DNA from: Streptomyces sp. S.PB5
GTDB lineage: Bacteria; Actinomycetota; Actinomycetes; Streptomycetales; Streptomycetaceae
DNA: 64,000 bases
Assembly: GCF_030403745.1 (NCBI RefSeq)
Contig: NZ_JAQMWP010000028.1
Coordinates: forward strand, 38,537 to 102,536
Direction of reading: 5' to 3'
Below the pieces are notes generated by a model that saw only the letters and a list, made by a program, of their open reading frames with translations, was not told the DNA's origin and searched no databases. A program made the translations under genes and the position numbers. Positions 48,638 to 56,748 of this stretch are shown here, piece by piece (position 1 is the first letter of the stretch; every line of letters starts with the position of its first letter).

Positions 48638-49993
48638 TTGCATACGCCCAACACCCCTCACAGATCAGGCAGATGGCACCGCCTCGGCACAGCGACGGTC
48701 GCCACAGCGGCCCTGGTCCTCGCCGGACTCGGCGTCGCCACCCACGCGAACGCGGCCGCCCCCACGCCGCACAAGGTGACCGCCAAGGCGGTCGCCGCCC
48801 AGGTCGCCAAGGCCCACGTCCAGTACGAGAGCGCGTGTGACACGACCCCGAAGAAGGGCTTCGCCGCCTGCAACGCCCTGCGCGTCACCGGCGGCACCAC
48901 CGCGTACATGGAGAAGCAGGCCGCGCTGAAGGGCGTGACGCCCAAGACCGTGAAGCCGCACGCCTCCTCGGCCACCCCGACCGGCTACGGCCCGACCGAC
49001 CTCCAGGACGCGTACGGCCTGACCGACGCGGCCGCCTCCAACGGCTCCGGCGAGACGATCGCCATCGTCGACGCGTACGACGACCCCAACGCGGCGGCGG
49101 ACCTTGCCACTTACCGCTCGTACTACGGCCTGCCGGACTGCACGGTAGCCAACGGCTGCTTCAAGAAGGTAAGTCAGACGGGCTCCACGACCTCCCTCCC
49201 CACCGCCGACAGCGGCTGGGCGGGCGAGATCTCCCTGGACCTCGACATGGTCTCGGCGATCGCCCCGAACGCCAACATCCTGCTGGTGGAGGCCGATTCG
49301 GCCTCCTGGGCGGACCTGGGCACGGCCGTGAACGAGGCCGTCAAGCTGGGCGCGAAGTTCGTCTCCAACTCCTACGGCGGCTCGGAGGCGTCGAGCGACA
49401 CGAGCTACGACACCTCGTACTACAACCACCCGGGCGTCGCCATCACCGTGAGCGCGGGTGACAGCGGCTACGGCGCGGAGTACCCGGCGGCCTCGAAGTA
49501 CGTGACGGCGGTCGGCGGCACCAAGCTCTCCACCGCCTCCAACAGCCGCGGCTGGACGGAGTCGGTGTGGAAGACGAGCAGCACCGAGGGCACGGGCTCC
49601 GGCTGCTCCAAGTACGACGCCAAACCGTCCTGGCAGACGGACACGGGCTGCACCAAGCGCATGATCGCCGACGTCTCGGCCGTGGCCGACCCGGCGACCG
49701 GCGTCTCCGTCTACGACACCTACGGCTCGGACGGCACCGGCTGGAACACCTACGGCGGCACCAGCGCCTCGGCCCCGATCATCGCGAGCGTGTACGCCCT
49801 GGCGGGCACCCCGTCCAGCAGCTCCTACCCGGCGAAGTTCCCGTACACCGCGGCCGGCACCTCGGCCCTCAACGACGTGACCACCGGCAACAACGGATCG
49901 TGCTCCACGAGCTACTTCTGCACCGCCAAGTCGGGCTACGACGGCCCGACCGGCTGGGGCACGCCTGAGGGAGTGGACGCCTTCACGGGCTGA
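48638..49993 (+). CDS. Secreted S53 (sedolisin-like) peptidase
   Basis: 451 aa from TTG 48638, fixed by ACAGGAGG 8 nt upstream. Signal peptide RLGTATVATAALVLAGLGVA with cleavage after ANA. Sedolisin catalytic set: Glu197 and Asp201 in GEISLDLD, oxyanion Asp275 in SAGDSGYG, nucleophile Ser376 in GGTSASAP. The usual long activation prodomain is reduced to about 75 aa. Acid-active secreted endopeptidase, or tripeptidyl-type. Monocistronic with a strong terminator. Confidence 0.92.
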   Translation: MHTPNTPHRSGRWHRLGTATVATAALVLAGLGVATHANAAAPTPHKVTAKAVAAQVAKAHVQYESACDTTPKKGFAACNALRVTGGTTAYMEKQAALKGVTPKTVKPHASSATPTGYGPTDLQDAYGLTDAAASNGSGETIAIVDAYDDPNAAADLATYRSYYGLPDCTVANGCFKKVSQTGSTTSLPTADSGWAGEISLDLDMVSAIAPNANILLVEADSASWADLGTAVNEAVKLGAKFVSNSYGGSEASSDTSYDTSYYNHPGVAITVSAGDSGYGAEYPAASKYVTAVGGTKLSTASNSRGWTESVWKTSSTEGTGSGCSKYDAKPSWQTDTGCTKRMIADVSAVADPATGVSVYDTYGSDGTGWNTYGGTSASAPIIASVYALAGTPSSSSYPAKFPYTAAGTSALNDVTTGNNGSCSTSYFCTAKSGYDGPTGWGTPEGVDAFTG

Positions 49994-50042
49994 CGGCCAA
50001 CAGGAACAGACGAACGGACAGGAAAGAGGACAGCCAAACGGA

Positions 50043-50070
50043 ACGGGCCGTGGCAAGCGCCACGGCCCGT
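50043..50070 (+). terminator. Terminator of the S53 peptidase gene
   Basis: Perfect 12-bp stem ACGGGCCGTGGC (50043-50054) / GCCACGGCCCGT (50059-50070), 4-nt loop AAGC, followed by a pyrimidine run (CTCTCTTCCC). Confidence 0.85.
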
Positions 50071-50154
50071 CTCTCTTCCCGGCAGCGGACCGGGCATCGT
50101 ACAGCTCGACAGGATCGAGTACGCCGCCCTGAAGATCTGCAACGGGATCACACC

Positions 50155-51021
50155 ATGATGTACAACCTGCTCGTCACCGGCGCGGCAACGCCCTCCAAGC
50201 TCCCCGCCGCACTGGCAACGGCCTTCCACATCTCCGTCCACGACGTGGACGTGGCCGACGCGCTCGGCGATCCCGACCGAAGGAACTGGGACGCGGCCGT
50301 GTCCTGCGCATACACGGCACTGCACGGCGACCTGTCCTGGGCCTTGGACCTCTATGCGCAGGAGTCCGTGCCGAACCCGCCGGGTGAGAGCGACCTGGCG
50401 AAGGAACTGGCGGCTCTCACCGGAGAGGTGGCGCTCCTCTCGGCCGCCGAAGCACTCCCGAGCGCCTACTGGGCGGCTTCTCCCAACGGGCTCCTCACCC
50501 GGGCGCGGGTGTTCGTCTCCGACGACGAGGAGCCCGTGTACCGCGTCGACGCCGTGGAGATGCCACTCCCCGGACTACCCGGAGCCCACGTCACACGCAT
50601 CGCGGAGGTGGTCGGCGAACTGAACATCCCCACCCCCCTCACCGACACCTTCCGCGCACGACTCCCGGCACAGGAGTCGGCCGCGGGCACCCCGGGCTGG
50701 GAGGCGTGGACCCGCCTGGGAGCGTGGGAGAAGCTGGTCGCGTACATGGCATCGGGGTGGTCAGGCTCCGGCTGGTGCCCTCCCGATCTGTACCGGGCCC
50801 GCCTCGAGGCGAGGGATGCCCTGGAGGACGTCCCGCCCCGCCTGCCGGAGGCGATCGCAGCTGACCTGATGAGCGCCCTTCAGCACCTGGACAACTCCTA
50901 CGCGGAGCTCACCGCAGAGGACAAGGGAGGCGAGCTGGCCGGGCTCCTGCTCGGCCCGGAGGCGCGGCAGCGACAACTGGCCTGGTGGTGGCACAGGCGC
51001 CCGGAGCCACTGCCCTGGTGA
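50155..51021 (+). CDS. Hypothetical cytosolic protein (288 aa)
   Basis: 288 aa from ATG 50155 (ATG 50158 also possible; weak ribosome binding site). Begins MMYNLLVTGAATPSKLPAAL and continues as a soluble alpha/beta protein rich in Leu/Ala. The C-terminal helical part ends WWWHRRPEPLPW. No signal peptide, TM helix or catalytic motif is recognised, and I cannot place it in a family. It lies in the accessory-looking stretch 50-53.6 kb and is convergent with the Uma2 gene. Confidence 0.72.
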   Translation: MMYNLLVTGAATPSKLPAALATAFHISVHDVDVADALGDPDRRNWDAAVSCAYTALHGDLSWALDLYAQESVPNPPGESDLAKELAALTGEVALLSAAEALPSAYWAASPNGLLTRARVFVSDDEEPVYRVDAVEMPLPGLPGAHVTRIAEVVGELNIPTPLTDTFRARLPAQESAAGTPGWEAWTRLGAWEKLVAYMASGWSGSGWCPPDLYRARLEARDALEDVPPRLPEAIAADLMSALQHLDNSYAELTAEDKGGELAGLLLGPEARQRQLAWWWHRRPEPLPW

Positions 51022-51049
51022 GCGGGCCAGAGGCTCTACCGAGATCACC

Positions 51050-51697
51050 TCAGGCCCGCTTGGGCCCCGTGATGTCCTCCCCGATGACGAACCCCTTGGC
51101 CGGACCCTCGGGGATGAGGGCATCCGTTCCGTACGGAACCCGGTGCTCGTCCTCGTACCGAGCACGCTCGGGCACCGGCGCGCTCAAGACACTCACCGTG
51201 CCGCTGTTGTCGTAGTCGTCGATGATCACGTACACGGGGATTCCGGCCCGGGCGTATTCGCGGCGCTTGCGGATGCGGTCACGGTCCTGGTTGCGCTTGC
51301 CGGGAGAGACGACCTCGACGACGAGCTGAAGGACTTTGGCCTCAACCCCCAGGCCATCCTCATCTGCGTACGGCTCCAGGTCTTCGGGAGCGACAAAGGC
51401 GTCAGGAATCCATCCCTTGCGTTTATGGATGACGTTGGTGTCCTGGTGGCAGACGTATTCACTGTCTTCCAGGAACTTGTCCAGCGCCCGACGCAGACGG
51501 TTGATGATCTGCGCATGGGACAGACGGCCGGTGGGCGACACCTCGATGGCTCCCTCAATGATCTCAGCGCGGTAGCCCTCGGGAAGTTCCATGGCTTTCC
51601 ATGCCTGCCACAGAACCTCGTCCAGGTCGGATTCGTTCTGGGATTCGGGCTGGACGTCAGACATGGCCTGGGGCCTCTCATGCGCGAGAGCGGTCAA
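51050..51697 (-). CDS. Uma2-family (DUF820) endonuclease-fold protein
   Basis: 215 aa from TTG 51697, selected because GAGGAGGTG lies 6 nt upstream (ATG 51664 is the alternative). PD-(D/E)xK-type fold: WIPDAFVAPEDLE, LQLVVEVVSPGK and KRREYARAGIPVYVIIDDYD give the conserved Asp, Glu and Lys. Widespread in Streptomyces and cyanobacteria, often near mobile or regulatory genes. Nuclease activity is predicted from the fold and its target is unknown. Monocistronic. Confidence 0.88.
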   Translation of the reverse strand: MTALAHERPQAMSDVQPESQNESDLDEVLWQAWKAMELPEGYRAEIIEGAIEVSPTGRLSHAQIINRLRRALDKFLEDSEYVCHQDTNVIHKRKGWIPDAFVAPEDLEPYADEDGLGVEAKVLQLVVEVVSPGKRNQDRDRIRKRREYARAGIPVYVIIDDYDNSGTVSVLSAPVPERARYEDEHRVPYGTDALIPEGPAKGFVIGEDITGPKRA

Positions 51698-51826
51698 GGT
51701 GGCACCTCCTCCTCAAGTGTGGGCCGGGTGTGCACGAGGCACAAGCAACACGATCACGGTACGAACGGCGACAGGGCTGACCAGGGACAATGTCCACGGC
51801 CCACCCGTTCGAGCGAAGGCGACACC

Positions 51827-52249
51827 TCACCGGCACTCGGCCCACAACAACTTCCCGCCCTTCGACGCACCGAGCTCCCGCAGCACGGAAACCCCGACAG
51901 AGTCCGCGAAGGCCCGTACAAGATGCAGACCCCGGCCGTTCTCGGCGTCGGGCGGGGGTACGGGGCCGTCGGCGCCGGCGAATCCGGGCGGAACCCTCGG
52001 GTCGTTGTCCCATACGGCGACCCGCAGGCGCCCGGAGTCCATCTCGCGGAGCCGGAGGGCGTAGGGGCCTCGGGTGTGGAGGTGGGCGTTGGTGAGCAGT
52101 TCGGAGGCGAGAAGTTCGGCGACGGGGGCGACGTCGGACAGGCCGTGTGCGGCGAGGACGCTGCGGAGGGTGGCGCGGGCGATCCCCGGTGCGTGTGGAT
52201 CGTGCGGGAGGTGGAGGGTGTAGGCCCAGGGCGGGGTTACGGTGGCCAT
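51827..52249 (-). CDS. HATPase_c ATP-binding protein (RsbW/SpoIIAB-like)
   Basis: 140 aa, ATG 52249. GHKL fold: N-box ELLASELLTNAHLHT, G1-like VWDNDPRVPP, G2 ENGRGLHLVRAFADSVGV. In Streptomyces such small ATPases are typically encoded next to XRE/DUF397 pairs (the bldB/abaA-type regulatory modules), as here. It may act as an anti-sigma-like kinase or sequestering partner. Divergent from the XRE gene across 187 bp holding an inverted repeat. Confidence 0.9.
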   Translation of the reverse strand: MATVTPPWAYTLHLPHDPHAPGIARATLRSVLAAHGLSDVAPVAELLASELLTNAHLHTRGPYALRLREMDSGRLRVAVWDNDPRVPPGFAGADGPVPPPDAENGRGLHLVRAFADSVGVSVLRELGASKGGKLLWAECR

Positions 52250-52359
52250 CGGAAGTCTCCGATCACGGTGGGGAGTTGGATGGTGGCCCAGTGTCGGTGC
52301 CGCCCCGTCGGGCGGTGTGCTTCTGGGCGAGGGGCCCTGGAAGTAAGGTAGCGAGGAAA

Positions 52360-52398
52360 AGTGAAGGTATTTACTGAAACTGAGGAATCGCCTTCACT
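52360..52398. promoter_or_regulatory. Inverted repeat between HATPase and XRE genes
   Basis: AGTGAAGG (52360-52367) and CCTTCACT (52391-52398) form a perfect 8-bp inverted repeat with a 23-bp AT-richer spacer containing TATTTACTGAAAC. A plausible operator of the XRE regulator; inferred from symmetry and position. Confidence 0.4.
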
Positions 52399-52436
52399 GC
52401 CACCCGTGTGAGTGACGGCAAGGAGGCGGCAAGCCC

Positions 52437-53282
52437 GTGAGGAACCCAACGGGTCGCCAACTGCGCTTCGGCGCGGAGCTGCGGAAACTCCGGGAGCGAG
52501 CAGGCCTGAGTTCCACTGAGGCCGGTCAACTTCTGGGCATCAAGCAGGCGCAGGTCAGCAACATGGAGGCCGGCCGGGTCGGCGTAAGCCCCGAGCGGGT
52601 GCGCACGATCGCCTGCCGCTACGAGTGCTACGACGAGCCCCTCGTCGACGCGCTCAGCGACATGACCTCCGAGCGCAGTCGCGGCTGGTGGGAGCAGTAC
52701 CGAGAGCTGCTCCCCAGTTCACTCGTCGACCTGGCCGAACTGGAGCACCACGCCTGCTCGTTGCGCGACTCCACAACGGCCCGCATCCCAGGCCTGCTCC
52801 AGACGCGCGAGTACGCACTCGAAATCTTCCGCCAGGCGGTCACCGAACTCTCCCCACCCGATGCGGAACACCGCCTGTCATTCCGCATCAAGCGACAGGC
52901 AGTCCTCTTCCGAGAGGACAGCCCGACCCCTTACGAGGGGATCATCCACGAGGCCGCACTGCGCATGAAGGTCGGCGGCCCCAAGGTTGCCCGCCAGCAG
53001 TTGCAGCACCTCCTCGACCTGAGCGACCAGGACCACGTCACTCTGCGAGCCGTCACCTTCGACGCCGGCGCCTATCCGGGATCAGGTCAGTCGATCCACT
53101 ACGCGTTCGGGCCGGTACGGCAGTTGGACACTGTCTATCTCGACCAAGCCCACGGCCTCGCATTCCTCGACGCCGAGGCACAACTGCACAAGTACCGCAC
53201 TCTGTTCGAAAGAGTGAGCGCTGTTGCGCTGCCCCCGAAAAAGACCCGAGACCTCATCCACAACGTGATGCAAGAGCTGTGA
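52437..53282 (+). CDS. XRE-family regulator with DUF5753 (Scr1-type)
   Basis: 281 aa, GTG 52437. N-terminal HTH (about 8-65: LRFGAELRKLRERAGLSSTE, LLGIKQAQVSNMEAGRVGVS), then the DUF5753 domain with its signatures WWEQYRELLPSSLVDLAELE, IPGLLQTREYALEIF, RIKRQAVL and FDAGAYPGSGQSIHY. These proteins act with a downstream DUF397 protein. 11 bp separates it from the DUF397 gene, so they form one unit. Confidence 0.93.
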   Translation: MRNPTGRQLRFGAELRKLRERAGLSSTEAGQLLGIKQAQVSNMEAGRVGVSPERVRTIACRYECYDEPLVDALSDMTSERSRGWWEQYRELLPSSLVDLAELEHHACSLRDSTTARIPGLLQTREYALEIFRQAVTELSPPDAEHRLSFRIKRQAVLFREDSPTPYEGIIHEAALRMKVGGPKVARQQLQHLLDLSDQDHVTLRAVTFDAGAYPGSGQSIHYAFGPVRQLDTVYLDQAHGLAFLDAEAQLHKYRTLFERVSAVALPPKKTRDLIHNVMQEL

Positions 53283-53293
53283 AGGGAATCCCC

Positions 53294-53626
53294 GTGAACC
53301 TGCGCTGGCAGAAGTCGTCGTACTGCTCCGAGGGCGCCTCCTGCATACACGTGGCCGCAGGCCCCACCACCGTCCATCTAACGGAAAGCAGCGACCCCAC
53401 CGAAGCGATACTCACGGCCACCCCGGCCACCTTCACCACCTTCCTCACCACCCTCAAACACGAACCGCCCCTCCCCCACCCCACCATCCACATCACCCAC
53501 GCCGCCGAAACCGTTCGCATCCACACCACCGACACCACCGTCACCACTGCCCCAGCCAAGTGGGAAGCCTTCGTACTCGGCGTAAAGGCAGGCGAGTTCG
53601 ACCACTTCGCGGCAGTGGGCTCATAA
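53294..53626 (+). CDS. DUF397 protein with a Thr/His-rich extension
   Basis: 110 aa, GTG 53294, behind GAAGGGAATCCCC. The DUF397 signature LRWQKSSYCSEGASCIHVA is followed by VHLTESSDP. The usual protein ends near residue 60. Here a Thr-rich second half (TFTTFLTTLKHEPPLPHPTI, HTTDTTVTTAP) leads to a canonical-looking DUF397 end WEAFVLGVKAGEFDHF. It partners the XRE regulator upstream. Confidence 0.88.
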   Translation: MNLRWQKSSYCSEGASCIHVAAGPTTVHLTESSDPTEAILTATPATFTTFLTTLKHEPPLPHPTIHITHAAETVRIHTTDTTVTTAPAKWEAFVLGVKAGEFDHFAAVGS

Positions 53627-54105
53627 CCGGGGAGAGCCACAAGCACCACGCGACGCTCACGCCGACCACGCCTTCACCCCCGTCAGGCGTCGAAGCTCTC
53701 TCGGTCACGTCGGCGTCGGCAGCGACGGGGAGTCGGGCCGCGGACGCTCGCCTCGCGCTCCGTACCGTTCCAGAAGGGCGCTGACGACCGCTTCCGTCTC
53801 CTACCAGGGCAGCTCCAGGTGCCCTGCGGCATGCCCAGCGCCGGGTAGCCTTCACCCACAGAACATGGGTCCAAGAAGAGGTCAACGACGGAGCCACACG
53901 AAGGTTCCGCTCCGGCCTCATTGCCCGGCGTGACCTGCCGTGATACACAGAGTGACCGGACAAGTACCAGACAAGCATTCGTACGAAACCCGCCAATCAA
54001 TGACGCCAAGTCGACATACGGGGGCGGTTTCGTCAGCGACAATGAGGCCTGAACTCTGCGCACCCGCAGAGGAAGCGGAACTACCCACCAGGGGCGGTGA
54101 CTTAC
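53627..54105. other. Long upstream region of the type IV-like operon
   Basis: 479 bp with no credible gene; frames on the minus strand are open but lack ribosome binding sites and family character. Base composition drops towards 53930-54060 (TGATACACAGAGTGACCGGA, CATTCGTACGAAACC), typical of a promoter. The operon transcript probably starts there. TTCGTACGAA around 53975 is a perfect 10-bp palindrome. Confidence 0.5.
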
Positions 54106-54414
54106 ATGCTCTTTGCGGCCGACAAGGGAGACATCAACACCATCATCGGCGGGATCGCTCCCGACTGGGGTCCCTTCGGGGCGCTGGGCACTGAAGCGAA
54201 GACGATGATCCAGGTTGTCATGGCGGTCGCCATCCTGCTCTGCCTCGGCATCGCCATCTGGGGCGCCGCCAAGCAGCGCATCGGCGCGACGGCCCTCCGC
54301 GACACCTTCAGCGCGGAACAGGGCAAGGGCCTGATCATCGCCGGCCTCACCGGGGTATTCATCATCGGCTCACTCGGCACACTGTTCACGATCGTGTACG
54401 GCATGGCCGTCTAG
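54106..54414 (+). CDS. Small two-helix membrane protein, first gene of T4SS-like operon
   Basis: 102 aa from ATG 54106 (AGGGGCGG about 9 nt upstream; GTG 54097 possible). Two membrane helices: IQVVMAVAILLCLGIAIWGA (about 36-55) and GLIIAGLTGVFIIGSLGTLF (about 75-94), with a short basic loop between. Size and two-helix topology fit VirB2-like pilin or small channel subunits of type IV systems, but no sequence signature proves it. First of six same-strand genes. Confidence 0.75.
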   Translation: MLFAADKGDINTIIGGIAPDWGPFGALGTEAKTMIQVVMAVAILLCLGIAIWGAAKQRIGATALRDTFSAEQGKGLIIAGLTGVFIIGSLGTLFTIVYGMAV

Positions 54415-54611
54415 CTGGCGTTCCTTCAGTCTCCCTCCCCATCCCCCGGGCACGCCCGGCCCCCGTCTCCACCCCACCCGCCCGTCGTGCCCACCGACTG
54501 AGGTTGCGTTTCCCTGATGCCGAGTCACCACACCGCGCCCGCGCGGGAACCAGCGCGGCTACCGTCGTACTCCTACGTGTTTCCGTACGACGTCGAGGGG
54601 GCGTGCGCGGA

Positions 54612-55421
54612 ATGAGTCTCGGGGACGAACACGAGGCCTCCGGCGGTTACGGCGGCTCGGGCCAGACCCGAACACGGCTGCCGGACGACGGGTACGGCGG
54701 TGCGCGGGGTCCACGCCCCAGGGGACGCTCGTCGTCCCGCAGCCTCGTCACGGTGGTCGGCGTGGTGGTCCTCCTCATCGCCGCGATCGCCTTCGCGAAC
54801 CGAGGAGGAGACGATTCCTCATCGGGAAACGGGGGCGAGGACAAGCCGGAGGTGGCGACCACGGCGGCGAGCGGGACGAAGGCTGTTCAGTCGGGGTTCG
54901 CGCATGATGAACAGGGGTCTCAGAGCGCGGCGGCCAATTACGCGGCGACGCTGGTCTCGGCCGACATTCTCAAGCCGACCCAGCGGGCCGAGATCGTGCG
55001 GCAGGTCTTCGTCGCCGACAAGCAGGCCGAGCTCACCGCCAAGTTCGACAAGGCCTACTCCAAGGAGTTCCTGAGCAGCATCGGTCTGGACGCGAACGGC
55101 AACGCGACCGGCGGCCAGACCTACGTCTCACGGACCGTGCCGATCGGGACCAAGGTCACGAGCTACTCGAACACCGCCGCGACGGCCGAGGTCTGGTGCA
55201 CCGGCCTGTACGGCACCGCCGGCGACAGCTCGACCAACCCCGTCACCAGCGACTGGTTCACCATGACCCTTCAGCTGCGCTGGACCGACGGCGACTGGAA
55301 GGTCGACAGTTTCTCCCAGAAGGACGGCCCCGCGCCGGTCCCCGGGGACAACAAGGCGTCCAGCGCCGACGACATGGCGAAGGCCGTCGAGGAGTACGGA
55401 GGGTTCACTTATGCCCGGTAG
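54612..55421 (+). CDS. VirB8/TcpC-like bitopic membrane protein
   Basis: 269 aa from ATG 54612 (GTG 54603 possible). Cytoplasmic Gly/Arg-rich tail (1-46), one membrane helix (SLVTVVGVVVLLIAAIAFAN), then an extracytoplasmic domain of about 200 aa. This has the NTF2-like pattern (AAANYAATLVSADILKPTQR, AEVWCTGLYGT, WFTMTLQLRWTDGDWKVDSF) expected for VirB8/TcpC assembly factors. Fold assignment is by pattern, not motif. Its stop overlaps the next gene by 11 nt. Confidence 0.78.
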   Translation: MSLGDEHEASGGYGGSGQTRTRLPDDGYGGARGPRPRGRSSSRSLVTVVGVVVLLIAAIAFANRGGDDSSSGNGGEDKPEVATTAASGTKAVQSGFAHDEQGSQSAAANYAATLVSADILKPTQRAEIVRQVFVADKQAELTAKFDKAYSKEFLSSIGLDANGNATGGQTYVSRTVPIGTKVTSYSNTAATAEVWCTGLYGTAGDSSTNPVTSDWFTMTLQLRWTDGDWKVDSFSQKDGPAPVPGDNKASSADDMAKAVEEYGGFTYAR

Positions 55422-56748
55422 CCCGCGCCGCTTGCTCAAGGTCACCGCCGCCCTCACCGCCGTACAGACAGCCGTGGTGCTGCTGGCTGCCCGCGCCGTT
55501 GCCGCACCCACCCCCTCGCCGTCACCGACGCCCTCGCCGAGCGTGTCCAACGACAACTGCGATCTCATCGTCGGCCCCGCCAAGGACTACTGCGAACAAG
55601 GCAGAGGCTCCGGCGGCTCGGGCGGCACCACCCTAGACCCCACCTCCACCCTCGACCCCCTCTCCTCCCTCGCCAAGGGCTGCGCAGACGCCGCCGCCTG
55701 GACCATCGACAAGCTCAGCACGGCCGTGAAAGACACCGCGGACGTCGACTTCACGAACCCCAAGTTCCTCCAGCAGTACGCGGTCGTCTTCGCGGCGTCG
55801 ACGATCCTCACCCTCCTCCTCTGGCTGCTGGCCGTAGCCAAGCGAGCCGTCCGCGGCGTGCCCCTCACCACCGCCATCGGCGAGGCGATCGGGTTCCTCT
55901 GGCTCACCGTCCTGGCCTCCGCCTTCACGCCCCTCATCCTGTACACCGTCGTATCGGCCACTGACAGCGTCACGGACGTCCTCGCGAAGACGACGGGCGA
56001 TCAGACGGACACGTTCTTCGGTACCTTCTCCGGCGCTCTGGAGAAGGGGGAGGACATCGGCGGCGGCCCGATCATGCTGATCGTGGTGTCGCTCGTATCG
56101 ATCCTCGCCGCCGGTGTGCTGTGGCTGGAGCTCGTCATCCGCGCCGCGCTCCTCTATGTGGGCGCCCTCCTCGGCACCGTCGTCTACGCGGGCCTGGTCG
56201 ACAAGAACCTCTGGTCCCACGTCCGCCGCTGGGCGGGCATCATGATCGCGGTCATCCTGGTGAAGCCGGTCATCGTGATCGTCCTGGGCCTGGCCGGCGC
56301 ACTGTCCGCCGACGACGGCCCGGACGCCTTCTCCGCGGTGGTCTCGGGCCTCGCCATCATCCTGCTCGCGATCTTCGCGTCCGCGATGATCTACCGCTTC
56401 GTCCCGGGCTTCGGCGACGAGATCGCCGGCTCCCGCAACAACCGCATCATGCAGGGCGCGGAGGGCAAGGCCGCGGCCGTCATCAGCTCCCCCGCCACCC
56501 TCGTCGCCCAGGGCATCAAGACCCACAGCACCCGGGCCGACAACAACGGTGGTGGCGGAAACAACAGCGCCCGCCCCTCCAACCCGGCCTCCGGCGGCGT
56601 GGCCGCCCACAGCACCCGCACCCCCAACGGCGGCGGTGGCGGCGGATCTGTCCCCTCCGCCGCACCCCAGCCCCGTTCGAGCAACGCGGTCAACACCCCG
56701 CACGCCAGCAACAACCGCAACAACCGCACAGGAGGTGACGGGCGTTGA
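55411..56748 (+). CDS. TrbL/VirB6-like polytopic channel protein
   Basis: 445 aa, ATG 55411. N-terminal signal-like helix (VTAALTAVQTAVVLLAARAV), Pro/Ser-rich stretch, Cys pair (DNCDLIVGPAKDYCEQ), then about six membrane helices (130-350: VFAASTILTLLLWLLAVAKR; WAGIMIAVILVKPVIVIVLG; LAIILLAIFASAMIYRFVPG). A disordered Asn/Gly-rich tail follows (NNGGGGNNSARPSNPASGGV). The arrangement equals TrbL/VirB6 proteins of conjugation systems. Overlaps the next gene (TTGA). Confidence 0.82.
   Translation: MPGSPRRLLKVTAALTAVQTAVVLLAARAVAAPTPSPSPTPSPSVSNDNCDLIVGPAKDYCEQGRGSGGSGGTTLDPTSTLDPLSSLAKGCADAAAWTIDKLSTAVKDTADVDFTNPKFLQQYAVVFAASTILTLLLWLLAVAKRAVRGVPLTTAIGEAIGFLWLTVLASAFTPLILYTVVSATDSVTDVLAKTTGDQTDTFFGTFSGALEKGEDIGGGPIMLIVVSLVSILAAGVLWLELVIRAALLYVGALLGTVVYAGLVDKNLWSHVRRWAGIMIAVILVKPVIVIVLGLAGALSADDGPDAFSAVVSGLAIILLAIFASAMIYRFVPGFGDEIAGSRNNRIMQGAEGKAAAVISSPATLVAQGIKTHSTRADNNGGGGNNSARPSNPASGGVAAHSTRTPNGGGGGGSVPSAAPQPRSSNAVNTPHASNNRNNRTGGDGR

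Noticed and set aside
53541..54063. Minus-strand ORFs between DUF397 and the T4SS-like operon
   Set aside because: Arg/Pro/Ser-rich translations typical of shadow frames; base composition at the right end looks like a promoter rather than coding DNA.
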